A DNA stretch of 30,905 nt from Bacteroidales bacterium UBA5197 (GTDB lineage Bacteria > Bacteroidota > Bacteroidia > Bacteroidales > Lentimicrobiaceae). A model generated the notes under the pieces. That model ran no database searches and was not told the DNA's origin. It worked only from the letters and a program-made list of their open reading frames with translations. Position numbers and translations under genes: made by a program. This document shows positions 1 through 6,978 of this stretch, piece after piece (position 1 is the stretch's first letter; each line of letters opens with the position of its first letter). Where the stretch lies: positions 1 to 30,905 of the forward strand of contig DHVX01000094.1 in NCBI GenBank assembly GCA_002412885.1. Reading direction: 5' to 3'.

Positions 1-327
1 ACGCAGGTGGACATAGGCGCAAAAAAGGAACTTTTCAACGAACGCCTTTCTGTTCAGGTTGGTGGTGTGGTTGATGTTGAAGGATCGAAGGCCAGACAAA
101 CCTCTGCGGGCGATATTACCACCGATGTTACCATAGAATACAAACTGACCGAAGATGGCCGCCTGCGGCTGAAAGGATTCAGTCACAATCAATACGAAGG
201 TGCCATTGAAGGCCAACTGGTGGAAACCGGCATCGGAGTCATGTATATCCGCGACTTTAACAGGTGGAAGTATTTTTTAAGATCGGGAAAGAGAAGAAGT
301 GATTCAGCAAAAGATAAGGAGCCATGA
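1..327 (+). CDS. tamB: TamB-like translocation/assembly protein, C-terminal end (partial)
   Basis: The reading frame is open from base 1, so this is only the last 108 codons of a longer gene that starts upstream. The visible text (KKELFNERLSVQVGGVVDV, then a YKLTEDGRLRLKGF strand and RDFNRWKYF near the end) fits the C-terminal DUF490 domain of TamB, an inner-membrane-anchored periplasmic protein that works with an Omp85 partner in envelope assembly. The stop codon overlaps the start of the next gene as ATGA, so the two are translationally coupled. That neighbour is the expected TamB partner in Bacteroidota, which supports the call. The basic tail (GKRRSDSAKDKEP) is not informative. Family assignment is by recognition of the C-terminal pattern; the bulk of the protein is not visible. 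Confidence 0.82.
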   Translation, partial: TQVDIGAKKELFNERLSVQVGGVVDVEGSKARQTSAGDITTDVTIEYKLTEDGRLRLKGFSHNQYEGAIEGQLVETGIGVMYIRDFNRWKYFLRSGKRRSDSAKDKEP

Positions 328-2636
328 AAAGCGCAATTTTGACGAAATTCCTTCTGATAGTAAGTATTCTGATGCTGGCAGCTTGCAGCGGAACAAAGCA
401 TTTGCCCGCAGGTGAAAAGCTTTACACCGGCGCTGATATCAAAATTGGAAGCAGCGACAAAATCAGTAAAAGCAGTCAGCGTTCAATAAAAAGAACAGCT
501 GCAGATGCTTTTACACCCGAGCCAAACAGCAGCTTTCTGGGTATACGCTTCAAATTATGGAGGTATATGGCTGCCGGCGATACTGCCGAAAGTAAACTTA
601 AAAAGTGGATGAAAAGAACCGGTGAGCCGCCTGTACTTATTGGAGATGTTAAACCTATGCTTACTTCTTCGGTAATTGATGCCCGGCTCTACAACATTGG
701 AATTTTCCAAAGCAATACCCACTATAGTATTGCTGAAAAAAAACATACAGCAAAAGTTATTTACACAAGCAATATTCATAAGCCATTTGTGGTCAGCGAA
801 ATGAACTATGCCATTTCCGACAGCAGTTTAAGTCGAATTATACTTACAGAAAAAGACAAATCACTCATTAAACCCGGCGAAGACTATAACCTTAGCAAAC
901 TAAAAAACGAGAGAGAACGGGTTGATATGTTGCTGAAAAACAACGGATATTTCTACTTCGATCCTGACTATCTGCTTTTCAAAGCCGACACAAGTGAAAC
1001 TGACAACAATGTGGTGTTTCGGCTTACCTTGAAGGATAGTGTCCCGGCAGAGGCATTGACCGTTTATCGCATCAACAGGGTGTATATTGATCAGTCATAT
1101 ACCCTGAGCGAGAGGGCGCTCACCAGAGTAAAAGATACTATCCCCTATGGCAATTTCCTGTTTTTGGGCAAAACAAGAACAGCATCCATCAGACATTCGG
1201 TAATTACACGCTCAGTATTTTTAAGAAAAAATGATATTTACTCCCGAAAAAATCACAACACCACGCTGAATCGTTTGATGTCGATGGGGAATTTCAAATT
1301 TGTGAGTGTTAAATTTACCGAAAGCGACACTACCGCCCCTGGTTTTCTGGATGTGCTGATTTTGATGACCCCAATGCCAAAATATTCATTTAAAGCTGAA
1401 ATGGATATTGTTTCAAAATCAAATAATTATGCCGGGCCACGCATGAATGTAAGTATTCTTGACCGGAATGCATTTAAAGGAGCTGAATTGCTTAATTTTA
1501 GTCTGGCAGGTTCATGGGAAACCCAATTGAGCGGTAAAAACAAAAATCTGCAATCCTACTCTCTGAATCCTAAGATTGAGTTACAGTTTCCAAGGTTTCT
1601 CGTTCCTTTCCGGATGAAGAGAACCAGCAGCATATATATGCCCAAAACAAGATTTTCACTTTCCTATGATTATCTGAGAAGGGGCAATTATTTCGATATG
1701 CGTGCGCTGCAGTTTGTTTATGGCTTTAAATGGAAGGAAGACATCCGCAAAGAACATGAACTGAATCCGCTGAATGTCAGCTATACCGCAGTCGGAAATA
1801 AATCGCAGGAGTTTCTTGACCTGCTGGAATCCAACCCTTTCCTTCAAAAAAGTTATGAAAATCAGTTTATTGCCGGAGCAAGTTACAGCTACACTTACAA
1901 TGAGCAGGTTTTGCCTTTAAAGACGATGCAATATTACTTTCAGCTTACCACCGAAGTTGCCGGAAATACTTTCTCGCTGGTAAACAATATCGGGGGCAGG
2001 AAAATTTCTTCGGAAAACCCTGGTCAGTTTGCAGGATCATATTATTCGCAATTTGCAAGAATGAGCCTCGATGGCCGCGGTTTTTATAACTTACCGAGCA
2101 AAAACAAGATTGCCCTCAGGGTTTATGCTGGCTTGGCAGCACCATATGGAAACTCATCAACACTGCCATACATCAAACAATTCTTCAGTGGTGGGCCAAA
2201 CAGTGTCCGTGCATTTAACATCAATTCGCTGGGGCCTGGTACTTTTGACCAGAATGTTGACAGCATTGGTTTCTTAAACCTGGGAGGAGAAGTGAAATTT
2301 GAAATGAATGCCGAGTATCGGTTTCATATTTTCCGGTTTTTAAAAGGTGCGCTCTTTACTGATGCCGGAAATGTATGGATGTTAAGATCAAATCCGGACC
2401 TTCCCGAAAGTACGTTTTCATTCTCCGGTTTCGCCGATGAAATTGCTGTTGGAGCAGGCTTTGGTTTGCGAATCGATGTATCTTTCTTTCTGCTTCGCTT
2501 CGATCTGGCTATGCCTTTGCGAAAACCGTGGCTCGAAAAAAATAACCGATGGGTGATTGATGAAATCAGCCCTGGGAAACCCTCATGGAGAAATGAAAAC
2601 CTGATTCTCAATGTTGCGATCGGATATCCTTTTTAG
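324..2636 (+). CDS. tamL: TamL/BamA-family outer-membrane assembly lipoprotein (Omp85)
   Basis: A 770-residue Omp85-type protein. The N-terminus is a lipoprotein signal (hydrophobic stretch, then LAAC with Cys21 as the lipidated residue). This separates TamL, the Bacteroidota lipoprotein form, from the signal-peptidase-I-type TamA/BamA. Roughly residues 30-430 would hold the periplasmic POTRA-like part and 440-770 the 16-strand barrel. The barrel contains an FSGGPNSVRAF motif, like the conserved loop of Omp85 barrels, and the chain ends in an aromatic residue (GYPF), the usual barrel recognition signal. It starts inside the tamB stop codon (ATGA). The expected role is insertion or export of outer-membrane and surface proteins together with TamB. 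A strong hairpin follows 32 bases after the stop. High confidence for family; the specific clients are not known from sequence. Confidence 0.9.
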   Translation: MKSAILTKFLLIVSILMLAACSGTKHLPAGEKLYTGADIKIGSSDKISKSSQRSIKRTAADAFTPEPNSSFLGIRFKLWRYMAAGDTAESKLKKWMKRTGEPPVLIGDVKPMLTSSVIDARLYNIGIFQSNTHYSIAEKKHTAKVIYTSNIHKPFVVSEMNYAISDSSLSRIILTEKDKSLIKPGEDYNLSKLKNERERVDMLLKNNGYFYFDPDYLLFKADTSETDNNVVFRLTLKDSVPAEALTVYRINRVYIDQSYTLSERALTRVKDTIPYGNFLFLGKTRTASIRHSVITRSVFLRKNDIYSRKNHNTTLNRLMSMGNFKFVSVKFTESDTTAPGFLDVLILMTPMPKYSFKAEMDIVSKSNNYAGPRMNVSILDRNAFKGAELLNFSLAGSWETQLSGKNKNLQSYSLNPKIELQFPRFLVPFRMKRTSSIYMPKTRFSLSYDYLRRGNYFDMRALQFVYGFKWKEDIRKEHELNPLNVSYTAVGNKSQEFLDLLESNPFLQKSYENQFIAGASYSYTYNEQVLPLKTMQYYFQLTTEVAGNTFSLVNNIGGRKISSENPGQFAGSYYSQFARMSLDGRGFYNLPSKNKIALRVYAGLAAPYGNSSTLPYIKQFFSGGPNSVRAFNINSLGPGTFDQNVDSIGFLNLGGEVKFEMNAEYRFHIFRFLKGALFTDAGNVWMLRSNPDLPESTFSFSGFADEIAVGAGFGLRIDVSFFLLRFDLAMPLRKPWLEKNNRWVIDEISPGKPSWRNENLILNVAIGYPF

Positions 2637-2668
2637 TTGTCATGTTTTTACCTGACAAACCAAAAAAT

Positions 2669-2694
2669 AAGAGACCTCAGATCGAGGTCTCTTT
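2669..2694. terminator. Bidirectional rho-independent terminator
   Basis: A perfect 10-bp stem (AAGAGACCTC / GAGGTCTCTT) with a 5-base loop. T-rich sequence follows it on the plus strand, and an A-run lies to its left that becomes a T-run on the minus strand. It sits between two convergent genes, tamL and the small secreted protein gene, so it can serve both transcripts. Confidence 0.85.
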
Positions 2695-2721
2695 TGCATT
2701 ATTTTTAATCAACAGATGGTT

Positions 2722-3045
2722 TTACTTCTTCTCGTAAGCGCTTCCATCTGCATTAAATTTCAGCGAATATTCACCCTTTGCAGAACTCTTTAAGTTTACC
2801 CGGTAAACTTTATCGCCTGTCGAGAGTGTTTTTACTTCAGCTGATTGGATGACTGCAGCTGCATCATTCTTGCGCGCAGCCGTCTTTACATCTTCAGGAA
2901 GATCTGTCAGGTCAATTGACTTGAATTCACTCTTTTCCTGAGGAAGCGTTTGTGATTGCTCCTGTTGTGTACGGGCATCAGCAACCTGAGTAATACCAGT
3001 TACAATAAAACCGGTCAGCGCAAGAGCCATTATGAACTTTTTCAT
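2722..3045 (-). CDS. Small periplasmic protein, PepSY-like
   Basis: A 107-residue exported protein. The ATG at 3045 (MKKFIMALALTG) is preferred over the in-frame TTG three codons upstream, because it begins directly with the charged n-region of a signal peptide. Cleavage is likely after the ADA at about residue 24. The mature part is hydrophilic with one repeated theme: a helix-like LPEDVKTAARKN segment followed by beta-like VYRVNLKSS and YSLKFNADGSAYEKK. This helix-then-hairpin pattern ending in an 'FNADG' turn resembles PepSY-like/DUF2874 proteins, which are small periplasmic folds of mostly unknown function. The match is by pattern only. The gene converges on tamL and shares its terminator. 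No promoter of the TAnnTTTG type is evident upstream. Confidence 0.6.
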   Translation of the reverse strand: MKKFIMALALTGFIVTGITQVADARTQQEQSQTLPQEKSEFKSIDLTDLPEDVKTAARKNDAAAVIQSAEVKTLSTGDKVYRVNLKSSAKGEYSLKFNADGSAYEKK

Positions 3046-3888
3046 GAAATTCAATTTTAAGGTTAATATTTGGTTTGATTCACGGTCATATTGTAAAACA
3101 TTGTGCCATGCTCTTTTAAGCTATGCTTAAAAAATGTTAACATCATATTTAACAGTACGTTACAGGCCTTTCATTTTAGAAAGACATGAATTTTGAACAG
3201 CAACATTCTATGAAAATAAGTACACGAATTGTGTATAAGAAAGGATAATACTACATTCCGGTTGACCACAAAATGGAATCAATCGATGGAAAAGTAAAAA
3301 CCACCATTACTTTTCAACATACCATATGTCTGCATGTGTGAATATTGATAATTACAGGAAAAATTATATAACAATTTAGATTCCAAATTGATGCAATTTT
3401 GTATTGCAGTTAATGAAAAATAGATTGCTGATCTGTTTTTTTTGAAAAGTTCAGTCGGGTGAAGTCTTTTTTGGTTCACGGGGTTGGTAAAATGGCATCA
3501 GGAACATGGGTTTATTTTAGTTCTCCTTCCCATGATCCAAAAAAAAAATTGCAGCTGTTTTCCGATTTTCCAATTAAAGAATTATCTGACTGGGCTTTTT
3601 TTGTTTTCACTGCAATTGCATAATATTTATTTTCATCTAAAATAAGGAGAATTGAAGGTAGTACCTTGTCAGCCGAGCAAGGTGTAAGTGTGAATCTTAT
3701 AATAAGTTTTGTAAATACTGTAATGATATCCATAACACCATCACTTAACTTAGTTGCTGAAATAAATACAAACAATCGCGCTGTCAATTCATGAAAATCT
3801 GACCATTAAATACCAGACTTAAGACTGGTATTTATCACGCTACAGTAACTTTTGCAGTTTTCTGTTTTTACTTTTAAAGAAGCAATCA
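3046..3888. other. Long intergenic stretch without a convincing gene
   Basis: These 843 bases are AT-rich with many stops. Two minus-strand open frames (66 and 91 codons) lie here, but neither has a recognisable motif or good start context. On the plus strand, one frame from about 3519 to 3795 is open apart from a single TAA near 3620, and gives a hydrophobic but unrecognised peptide. This could be a decayed gene, but nothing proves it. The only structured element seen is the palindrome at 3808-3833, just upstream of the flavin reductase gene. Confidence 0.5.
3808..3833. promoter_or_regulatory. 26-bp near-palindrome upstream of the flavin reductase gene
   Basis: Perfect 9-bp arms (AAATACCAG and CTGGTATTT) enclose an 8-base centre that contains the palindrome CTTAAG. 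There is no T-run after it, so it is not a typical terminator. It ends 55 bases before the ATG of the reductase, where an operator or a leader hairpin could act. A loose -7-like TAACTTTTG lies just downstream (3846-3854) with one extra base relative to TAnnTTTG. Confidence 0.5.
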
Positions 3889-4560
3889 ATGAAAGAACTC
3901 CCGGTAAAAATAAAATCTATCAAGCTTATCACCCACGATGTGCTTCAGATTATTACAACCAAACCCCACAGATACAACTTTATGCCAGGCCAGGCGACTG
4001 AAATATCAATCAACCTTGAGGACTGGAGGGAAGAGTTACGACCTTTCACCTTTACTTCATTACCCGGCGATGAATACCTTGAGTTTGTCATCAAAACTTA
4101 TGTGGAGCACAGCAGTGTTACCGCGAAGCTACTGACCTTAAAAAAGGGAGATGAGTTGTTACTTCATGAAGTTTTTGGAGCCATTGAATACAAAGGCAAA
4201 GGTGTATTTATTGCAGGGGGTGCCGGAATAACACCATTTATTCCCATTTTCCGGTTTCTTCAGACAAGGAATGATTTGGCGGGAAATAAACTCATTTTTG
4301 CGAACAAAACAAGAGCTGACATCATTCTTCGGGATGAGTTTGAACGACTGTTGGGCAATAATTTTATCAATATTTTATCCGAGGAAAAAGCAGATGGCTA
4401 TGCTTACGGTAAAATCACTGAAGACTTTTTAAAAGCGCATTTGAACAGCTCGTTTAAAAATGTTTATTTATGCGGTCCTCCTCCAATGTTGGATGAACTT
4501 GAGATACAATTAGCCAATTTGGGGATTGACCGGAATTCAATTATTCAGGAAGAAGTTTAA
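3889..4560 (+). CDS. FAD/NAD(P)-binding oxidoreductase, ferredoxin reductase-like
   Basis: A 223-residue FNR-superfamily protein. Residues 1-100 form the FAD-binding barrel, with RPFTFTS (51-57) as the flavin-binding RxYS-type motif. The second half is the nucleotide-binding domain, with the GGAGITPF phosphate-binding turn at about 109-116 and CGPPPM near 194-199, the usual NAD(P)H-domain signature. There is no N- or C-terminal iron-sulfur or haem domain and no signal peptide, so it is a single-module cytoplasmic reductase that passes electrons between NAD(P)H and an unidentified partner. The next gene follows after 18 bases in the same direction, suggesting co-transcription with the short unknown protein. 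The setting next to universal stress and DUF5670 genes suggests a stress or redox role, but that is inference. The substrate cannot be told. Confidence 0.85.
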   Translation: MKELPVKIKSIKLITHDVLQIITTKPHRYNFMPGQATEISINLEDWREELRPFTFTSLPGDEYLEFVIKTYVEHSSVTAKLLTLKKGDELLLHEVFGAIEYKGKGVFIAGGAGITPFIPIFRFLQTRNDLAGNKLIFANKTRADIILRDEFERLLGNNFINILSEEKADGYAYGKITEDFLKAHLNSSFKNVYLCGPPPMLDELEIQLANLGIDRNSIIQEEV

Positions 4561-4578
4561 CCAAGACAAAAAACACCT

Positions 4579-4914
4579 GTGGAAAATAACTCAAATGGTA
4601 AAACCGGCGATAGCCCGGAAACCAGAAATCCGGAAAAAGAAAATCAGCCTTTGGTTGATGGACGTGGCGTGACTCAAAATATAAATCCCGATGAAATGGA
4701 GAAGGATTTAAACTCAAGAATTCTTGAAATTACCTTAACCATTCAGAACAATTACCCCGAATTATCGAAATTTATAGAAGAAATGCCCGTAACAATACCT
4801 GTGGAAGCAGATCAGCAAATCACAATTAATCACCTGAAATCATATTACGAATCGCTTGTTTCGATGCTGGCAAGGTATAAGCTGGACCATCCGGCCAATG
4901 AGCAGCAATGCTGA
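4579..4914 (+). CDS. Short conserved-looking protein of unknown function
   Basis: A 111-residue soluble, acidic protein with no signal peptide or membrane segment. The frame is taken from a GTG at 4579. An ATG at 4696 would give a 72-residue product starting MEKDLNSRILEITLTI. The first 38 residues are low-complexity and rich in N, E, P and G, while the part after residue 39 looks like a compact helical fold (NNYPELSKFIEEMPVTIP, then a helix ending in LARYKLDHP). Similar short proteins occur in Bacteroidota as hypotheticals, so the later ATG may be the true start. It sits 18 bases after the flavin reductase, probably in one transcript, with the universal stress gene further downstream. No function can be assigned. 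Confidence 0.6.
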   Translation: MENNSNGKTGDSPETRNPEKENQPLVDGRGVTQNINPDEMEKDLNSRILEITLTIQNNYPELSKFIEEMPVTIPVEADQQITINHLKSYYESLVSMLARYKLDHPANEQQC

Positions 4915-5171
4915 AGTATCTGGTGATTAGACCCTTAATGCCGAAGCTCCGTATTTTCAATTTAGGTTCCGCAATTTTGCAAGGAAACCTGTATGTGAAT
5001 AATGTAGTAATTCTCCGAAATTATATAACACATTTCTGTATAAATACTGCAACCTTTGTGATCGTCTGGCCAAGCTTGAAATGACATTTTCTGAGACCGG
5101 TAAATGCGTAACAACTGAATTGGGCTATGGCACAAAATAATTGACACGAATCATTAAAATACCCATTGAAT

Positions 5172-5657
5172 ATGAAAACAAAAACCATTGACAAAGTATT
5201 GATCGCACTGGATTATGATCCATCTGCCGAAAAAGTTGCTGAATCAGGTTATTCTTTAGCCAGGTCATTAAAAGCTGAAGTTGTATTGCTTTTTGTTATA
5301 TCCGACCAGGCATTCTATTCAACAGCAGAACCAATCCCAATGGCAGGAGTCGGAGCATATCTGGGAGTTATACCTATGCAATTTGAAAACATCGAAAGCT
5401 TAAGAGACGGCGCTAATCAATTGCTCGAAAAGATAAAACATGCCCTGGGCAACGAATCAATTTCCACACTCATCGAAGAAGGCGATACAGCTACTTCAAT
5501 TCTATCCGCTGCAAAAGCCATAAATGCAGATTTAATTGTAATGGGCTCTCACAGCCGGAAATGGCTCGAAAACATTGTAATGGGAAGCGTTACTCAGGAA
5601 GTGCTTCGTAAAACAACATTGCCCGTTTATATTATCCCCGTAAGGAAGCAGGACTGA
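5172..5657 (+). CDS. Universal stress protein, UspA family
   Basis: A 161-residue single-domain Usp protein. The ATG at 5172 (MKTKTIDKVLIALDYDPSAEK) is preferred over the in-frame TTG two codons upstream. The N-terminal beta strand with the Asp (ALDYD) and the C-terminal segment VMGSHSRKWLENIVMGSVTQ match the nucleotide-binding Usp fold. In the ATP motif G-2X-G-9X-G(S/T) the second Gly is Ser here (GSHS), so ATP binding may be altered. Usp proteins are cytoplasmic and rise under starvation or respiratory stress; the exact role is unknown. The 257-base gap before it holds no clear gene or TAnnTTTG promoter. A near-palindromic hairpin follows at 5699-5721. Confidence 0.9.
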   Translation: MKTKTIDKVLIALDYDPSAEKVAESGYSLARSLKAEVVLLFVISDQAFYSTAEPIPMAGVGAYLGVIPMQFENIESLRDGANQLLEKIKHALGNESISTLIEEGDTATSILSAAKAINADLIVMGSHSRKWLENIVMGSVTQEVLRKTTLPVYIIPVRKQD

Positions 5658-5698
5658 CAAATTCTCAGTAGTTTTCCCGTTGCCCGGCTGTTTCAATA

Positions 5699-5721
5699 TT
5701 CAGGGAAATATATTTCCTGAA
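5699..5721. promoter_or_regulatory. Near-palindromic hairpin between uspA-like and DUF5670-like genes
   Basis: The arms TTCAGGGAA and TTTCCTGAA pair over 9 positions, with one G-T wobble and a 5-base ATATA loop. It lies 42 bases after the stress protein stop and about 60 bases before a TAACTTTG -7 element. There is no T-run, so it is either a weak terminator or an operator for the downstream promoter. Confidence 0.4.
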
Positions 5722-5780
5722 TGTGTGAAAGATATAATATTTTACAAAAAAAGTATAAGCCGTTTTTTCCCTTCTGTATA

Positions 5781-5788
5781 TAACTTTG
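5781..5788 (+). promoter_or_regulatory. Candidate -7 element for the 52-aa membrane protein gene
   Basis: TAACTTTG is an exact match to the Bacteroidota TAnnTTTG element. No good -33 TTTG sits at the right distance, only a T-run. If used, the transcript would carry a leader of about 190 bases before the ATG at 5983. The 325-base gap (5658-5982) otherwise holds the hairpin at 5699-5721 and no other gene I can support. Confidence 0.4.
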
Positions 5789-5982
5789 CAGGACAAAACA
5801 TCAGTTTGCAAGAATCCGGATGTTTTTACGTTTTGCATTTAATGAATTGAAGCTTGCTAAATTCCGATATTCTGACTCCGAATGACTTCCTGGTCAATCA
5901 CTTGCTTTGATTTTCGAAGTAGAAGAGTTAAAAAACTAAAATCATTACTGGCCTGCTCTAACCAACTCAAACAAACGCTGTC

Positions 5983-6141
5983 ATGAACGAACTGGTTTAC
6001 ATTGCCACCATTGTTCTGATCATTCTGTGGGCAATAGGTTTTATGGCTATCAAGGTTTATCCCGTAACTGTAATATTGCTGATCATAGCAATTATTGCTT
6101 TGCTGATGAGAATCGTTTTGGAGAAACCTTTACTCAGGTAG
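5983..6141 (+). CDS. 52-aa lmo0937/DUF5670-type membrane protein
   Basis: A very short gene read directly from the sequence. The product is almost entirely two hydrophobic segments, about residues 5-22 (ATIVLIILWAIGFMAI) and 28-46 (VTVILLIIAIIALLMRIVL), separated by a short polar turn KVYP. It ends with a basic LEKPLLR. The pattern LxxILWxxGF followed by a second helix ending in LMRIV matches the lmo0937/DUF5670 small membrane protein family, whose members are known only as hypotheticals and often sit among stress genes. Here the upstream neighbour is a universal stress gene, consistent with that. The ATG follows an A- and C-rich leader without a Shine-Dalgarno core, which is normal for this phylum. 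Confidence 0.75.
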   Translation: MNELVYIATIVLIILWAIGFMAIKVYPVTVILLIIAIIALLMRIVLEKPLLR

Positions 6142-6174
6142 ATGTTTTGCTGATTTAGGCGGAAGAATGAAAGT

Positions 6175-6196
6175 TTACCGGTTTAACTACCGGTGA
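6175..6196. repeat. Weak inverted repeat (ACCGGT arms)
   Basis: TTACCGGT and ACCGGTGA can pair over 8 positions with one G-T wobble around a 6-base loop, 33 bases after the DUF5670-like stop. There is no T-run. It may stabilise the 3' end of that transcript; the stronger terminator is at 6286-6319. Confidence 0.3.
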
Positions 6197-6254
6197 GTTA
6201 TTAACTGTCTTATAATCAAGCATAAATAAAGTTACAACGCACTCAGCGCTGTAC

Positions 6255-6262
6255 TATTTTTG
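6255..6262 (+). promoter_or_regulatory. Candidate -7 element just upstream of a terminator
   Basis: TATTTTTG matches TAnnTTTG. Transcription from here would begin near 6268 and run into the terminator at 6286-6319, giving an RNA of about 50 bases. No matching -33 TTTG is present, so this is a weak call. Confidence 0.25.
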
Positions 6263-6285
6263 TCCTCAAAATTATTGTTTATTGC

Positions 6286-6319
6286 ATGTCCCGCCATTCA
6301 GTGCCGGGACATTTTTTTT
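6286..6319 (+). terminator. Rho-independent terminator
   Basis: The arms ATGTCCCG and CGGGACAT form a perfect 8-bp GC-rich stem with an 11-base loop, followed directly by an uninterrupted run of Ts on the plus strand. The minus strand lacks a T-run after the hairpin, so it serves plus-strand transcripts, most simply the DUF5670-like gene that ends at 6141. Confidence 0.85.
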
Positions 6320-6346
6320 CTTCTTCATTGTAATCTCAGAATAAAA

Positions 6347-6973
6347 CTAAATCAGATCATTTTCGATGCAATATATAGCAAGTTCAGTGTTTTTGTTAAG
6401 CTCCATCTTTGCCATAATGCGACCCCGGTAAGTACTTACAGTTTTTGCCGAAATGCAGAGTATATTCCCTATTTCAAGCAATGATTTCCCTTTTGCAAGT
6501 TGAATCATAATCTCAAACTCACGCTGCGAAAGCAATTCATGTTTGTGCTGCTGAGCTTTATGCTTGAATTGGAGTGCCATGCTTTCTGCCAGCGATTGTG
6601 AAATGTATTTTCCCCCGGCCGAAATTTTTTTAACTGCCATGAGTAATTCATCTGAAGCAGTGTCTTTTGTAAGGTAACCAGCAGCTCCAAGTTTCAGCGC
6701 TCTGATTGCGTATTGCTCCTGAGGGTGCATACTAAGCATAAGTACGTTGGTGGAAGGCCATTTTTCCTTAACAATCTGAAGTACTTCCAATCCATTTTTA
6801 TCGGGAAGCGAAATGTCGAGTATAACAATATCAATGGCTCTTTCCTTTAAAATGGCGCAAACTTCACTGCCGTTGCTGGCTTCAATGATTGATGATACTT
6901 CTTCGATCTGAAGCAGTATTTGCCTCAGCCCTTCCCGCACAATCTTATGGTCATCACAAATCAATAATTTCAT
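6347..6973 (-). CDS. NarL/LuxR-family response regulator
   Basis: A 208-residue two-domain regulator. The receiver domain covers residues 1-120, with the acidic pair D7-D8, the phospho-acceptor D53 (VILDISLPDKNG), S81 and K103 (GYLTKD) all in place. The C-terminal LuxR-type HTH lies at about 145-205 (LSQREFEIMIQLAKGKSLLEIG, then ISAKTVSTYRGRIMAKM). It starts 5 bases after the stop of the histidine kinase gene on the same strand, so the pair is one operon and the kinase is the likely phospho-donor. No target site can be assigned from this window. The gene converges with the DUF5670-like gene. Confidence 0.93.
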   Translation of the reverse strand: MKLLICDDHKIVREGLRQILLQIEEVSSIIEASNGSEVCAILKERAIDIVILDISLPDKNGLEVLQIVKEKWPSTNVLMLSMHPQEQYAIRALKLGAAGYLTKDTASDELLMAVKKISAGGKYISQSLAESMALQFKHKAQQHKHELLSQREFEIMIQLAKGKSLLEIGNILCISAKTVSTYRGRIMAKMELNKNTELAIYCIENDLI

Positions 6974-6978
6974 ATAGA

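Noticed and set aside
3512..3787. 91-codon minus-strand open frame in the long gap
   Set aside because: No recognisable motif, no promoter and poor start context; kept only as a low-interest remark on the gap.
4962..5147. 61-codon minus-strand open frame between the unknown protein and uspA-like genes
   Set aside because: Short, cysteine- and isoleucine-rich as expected from AT-rich noncoding DNA, no motif and no start signals.
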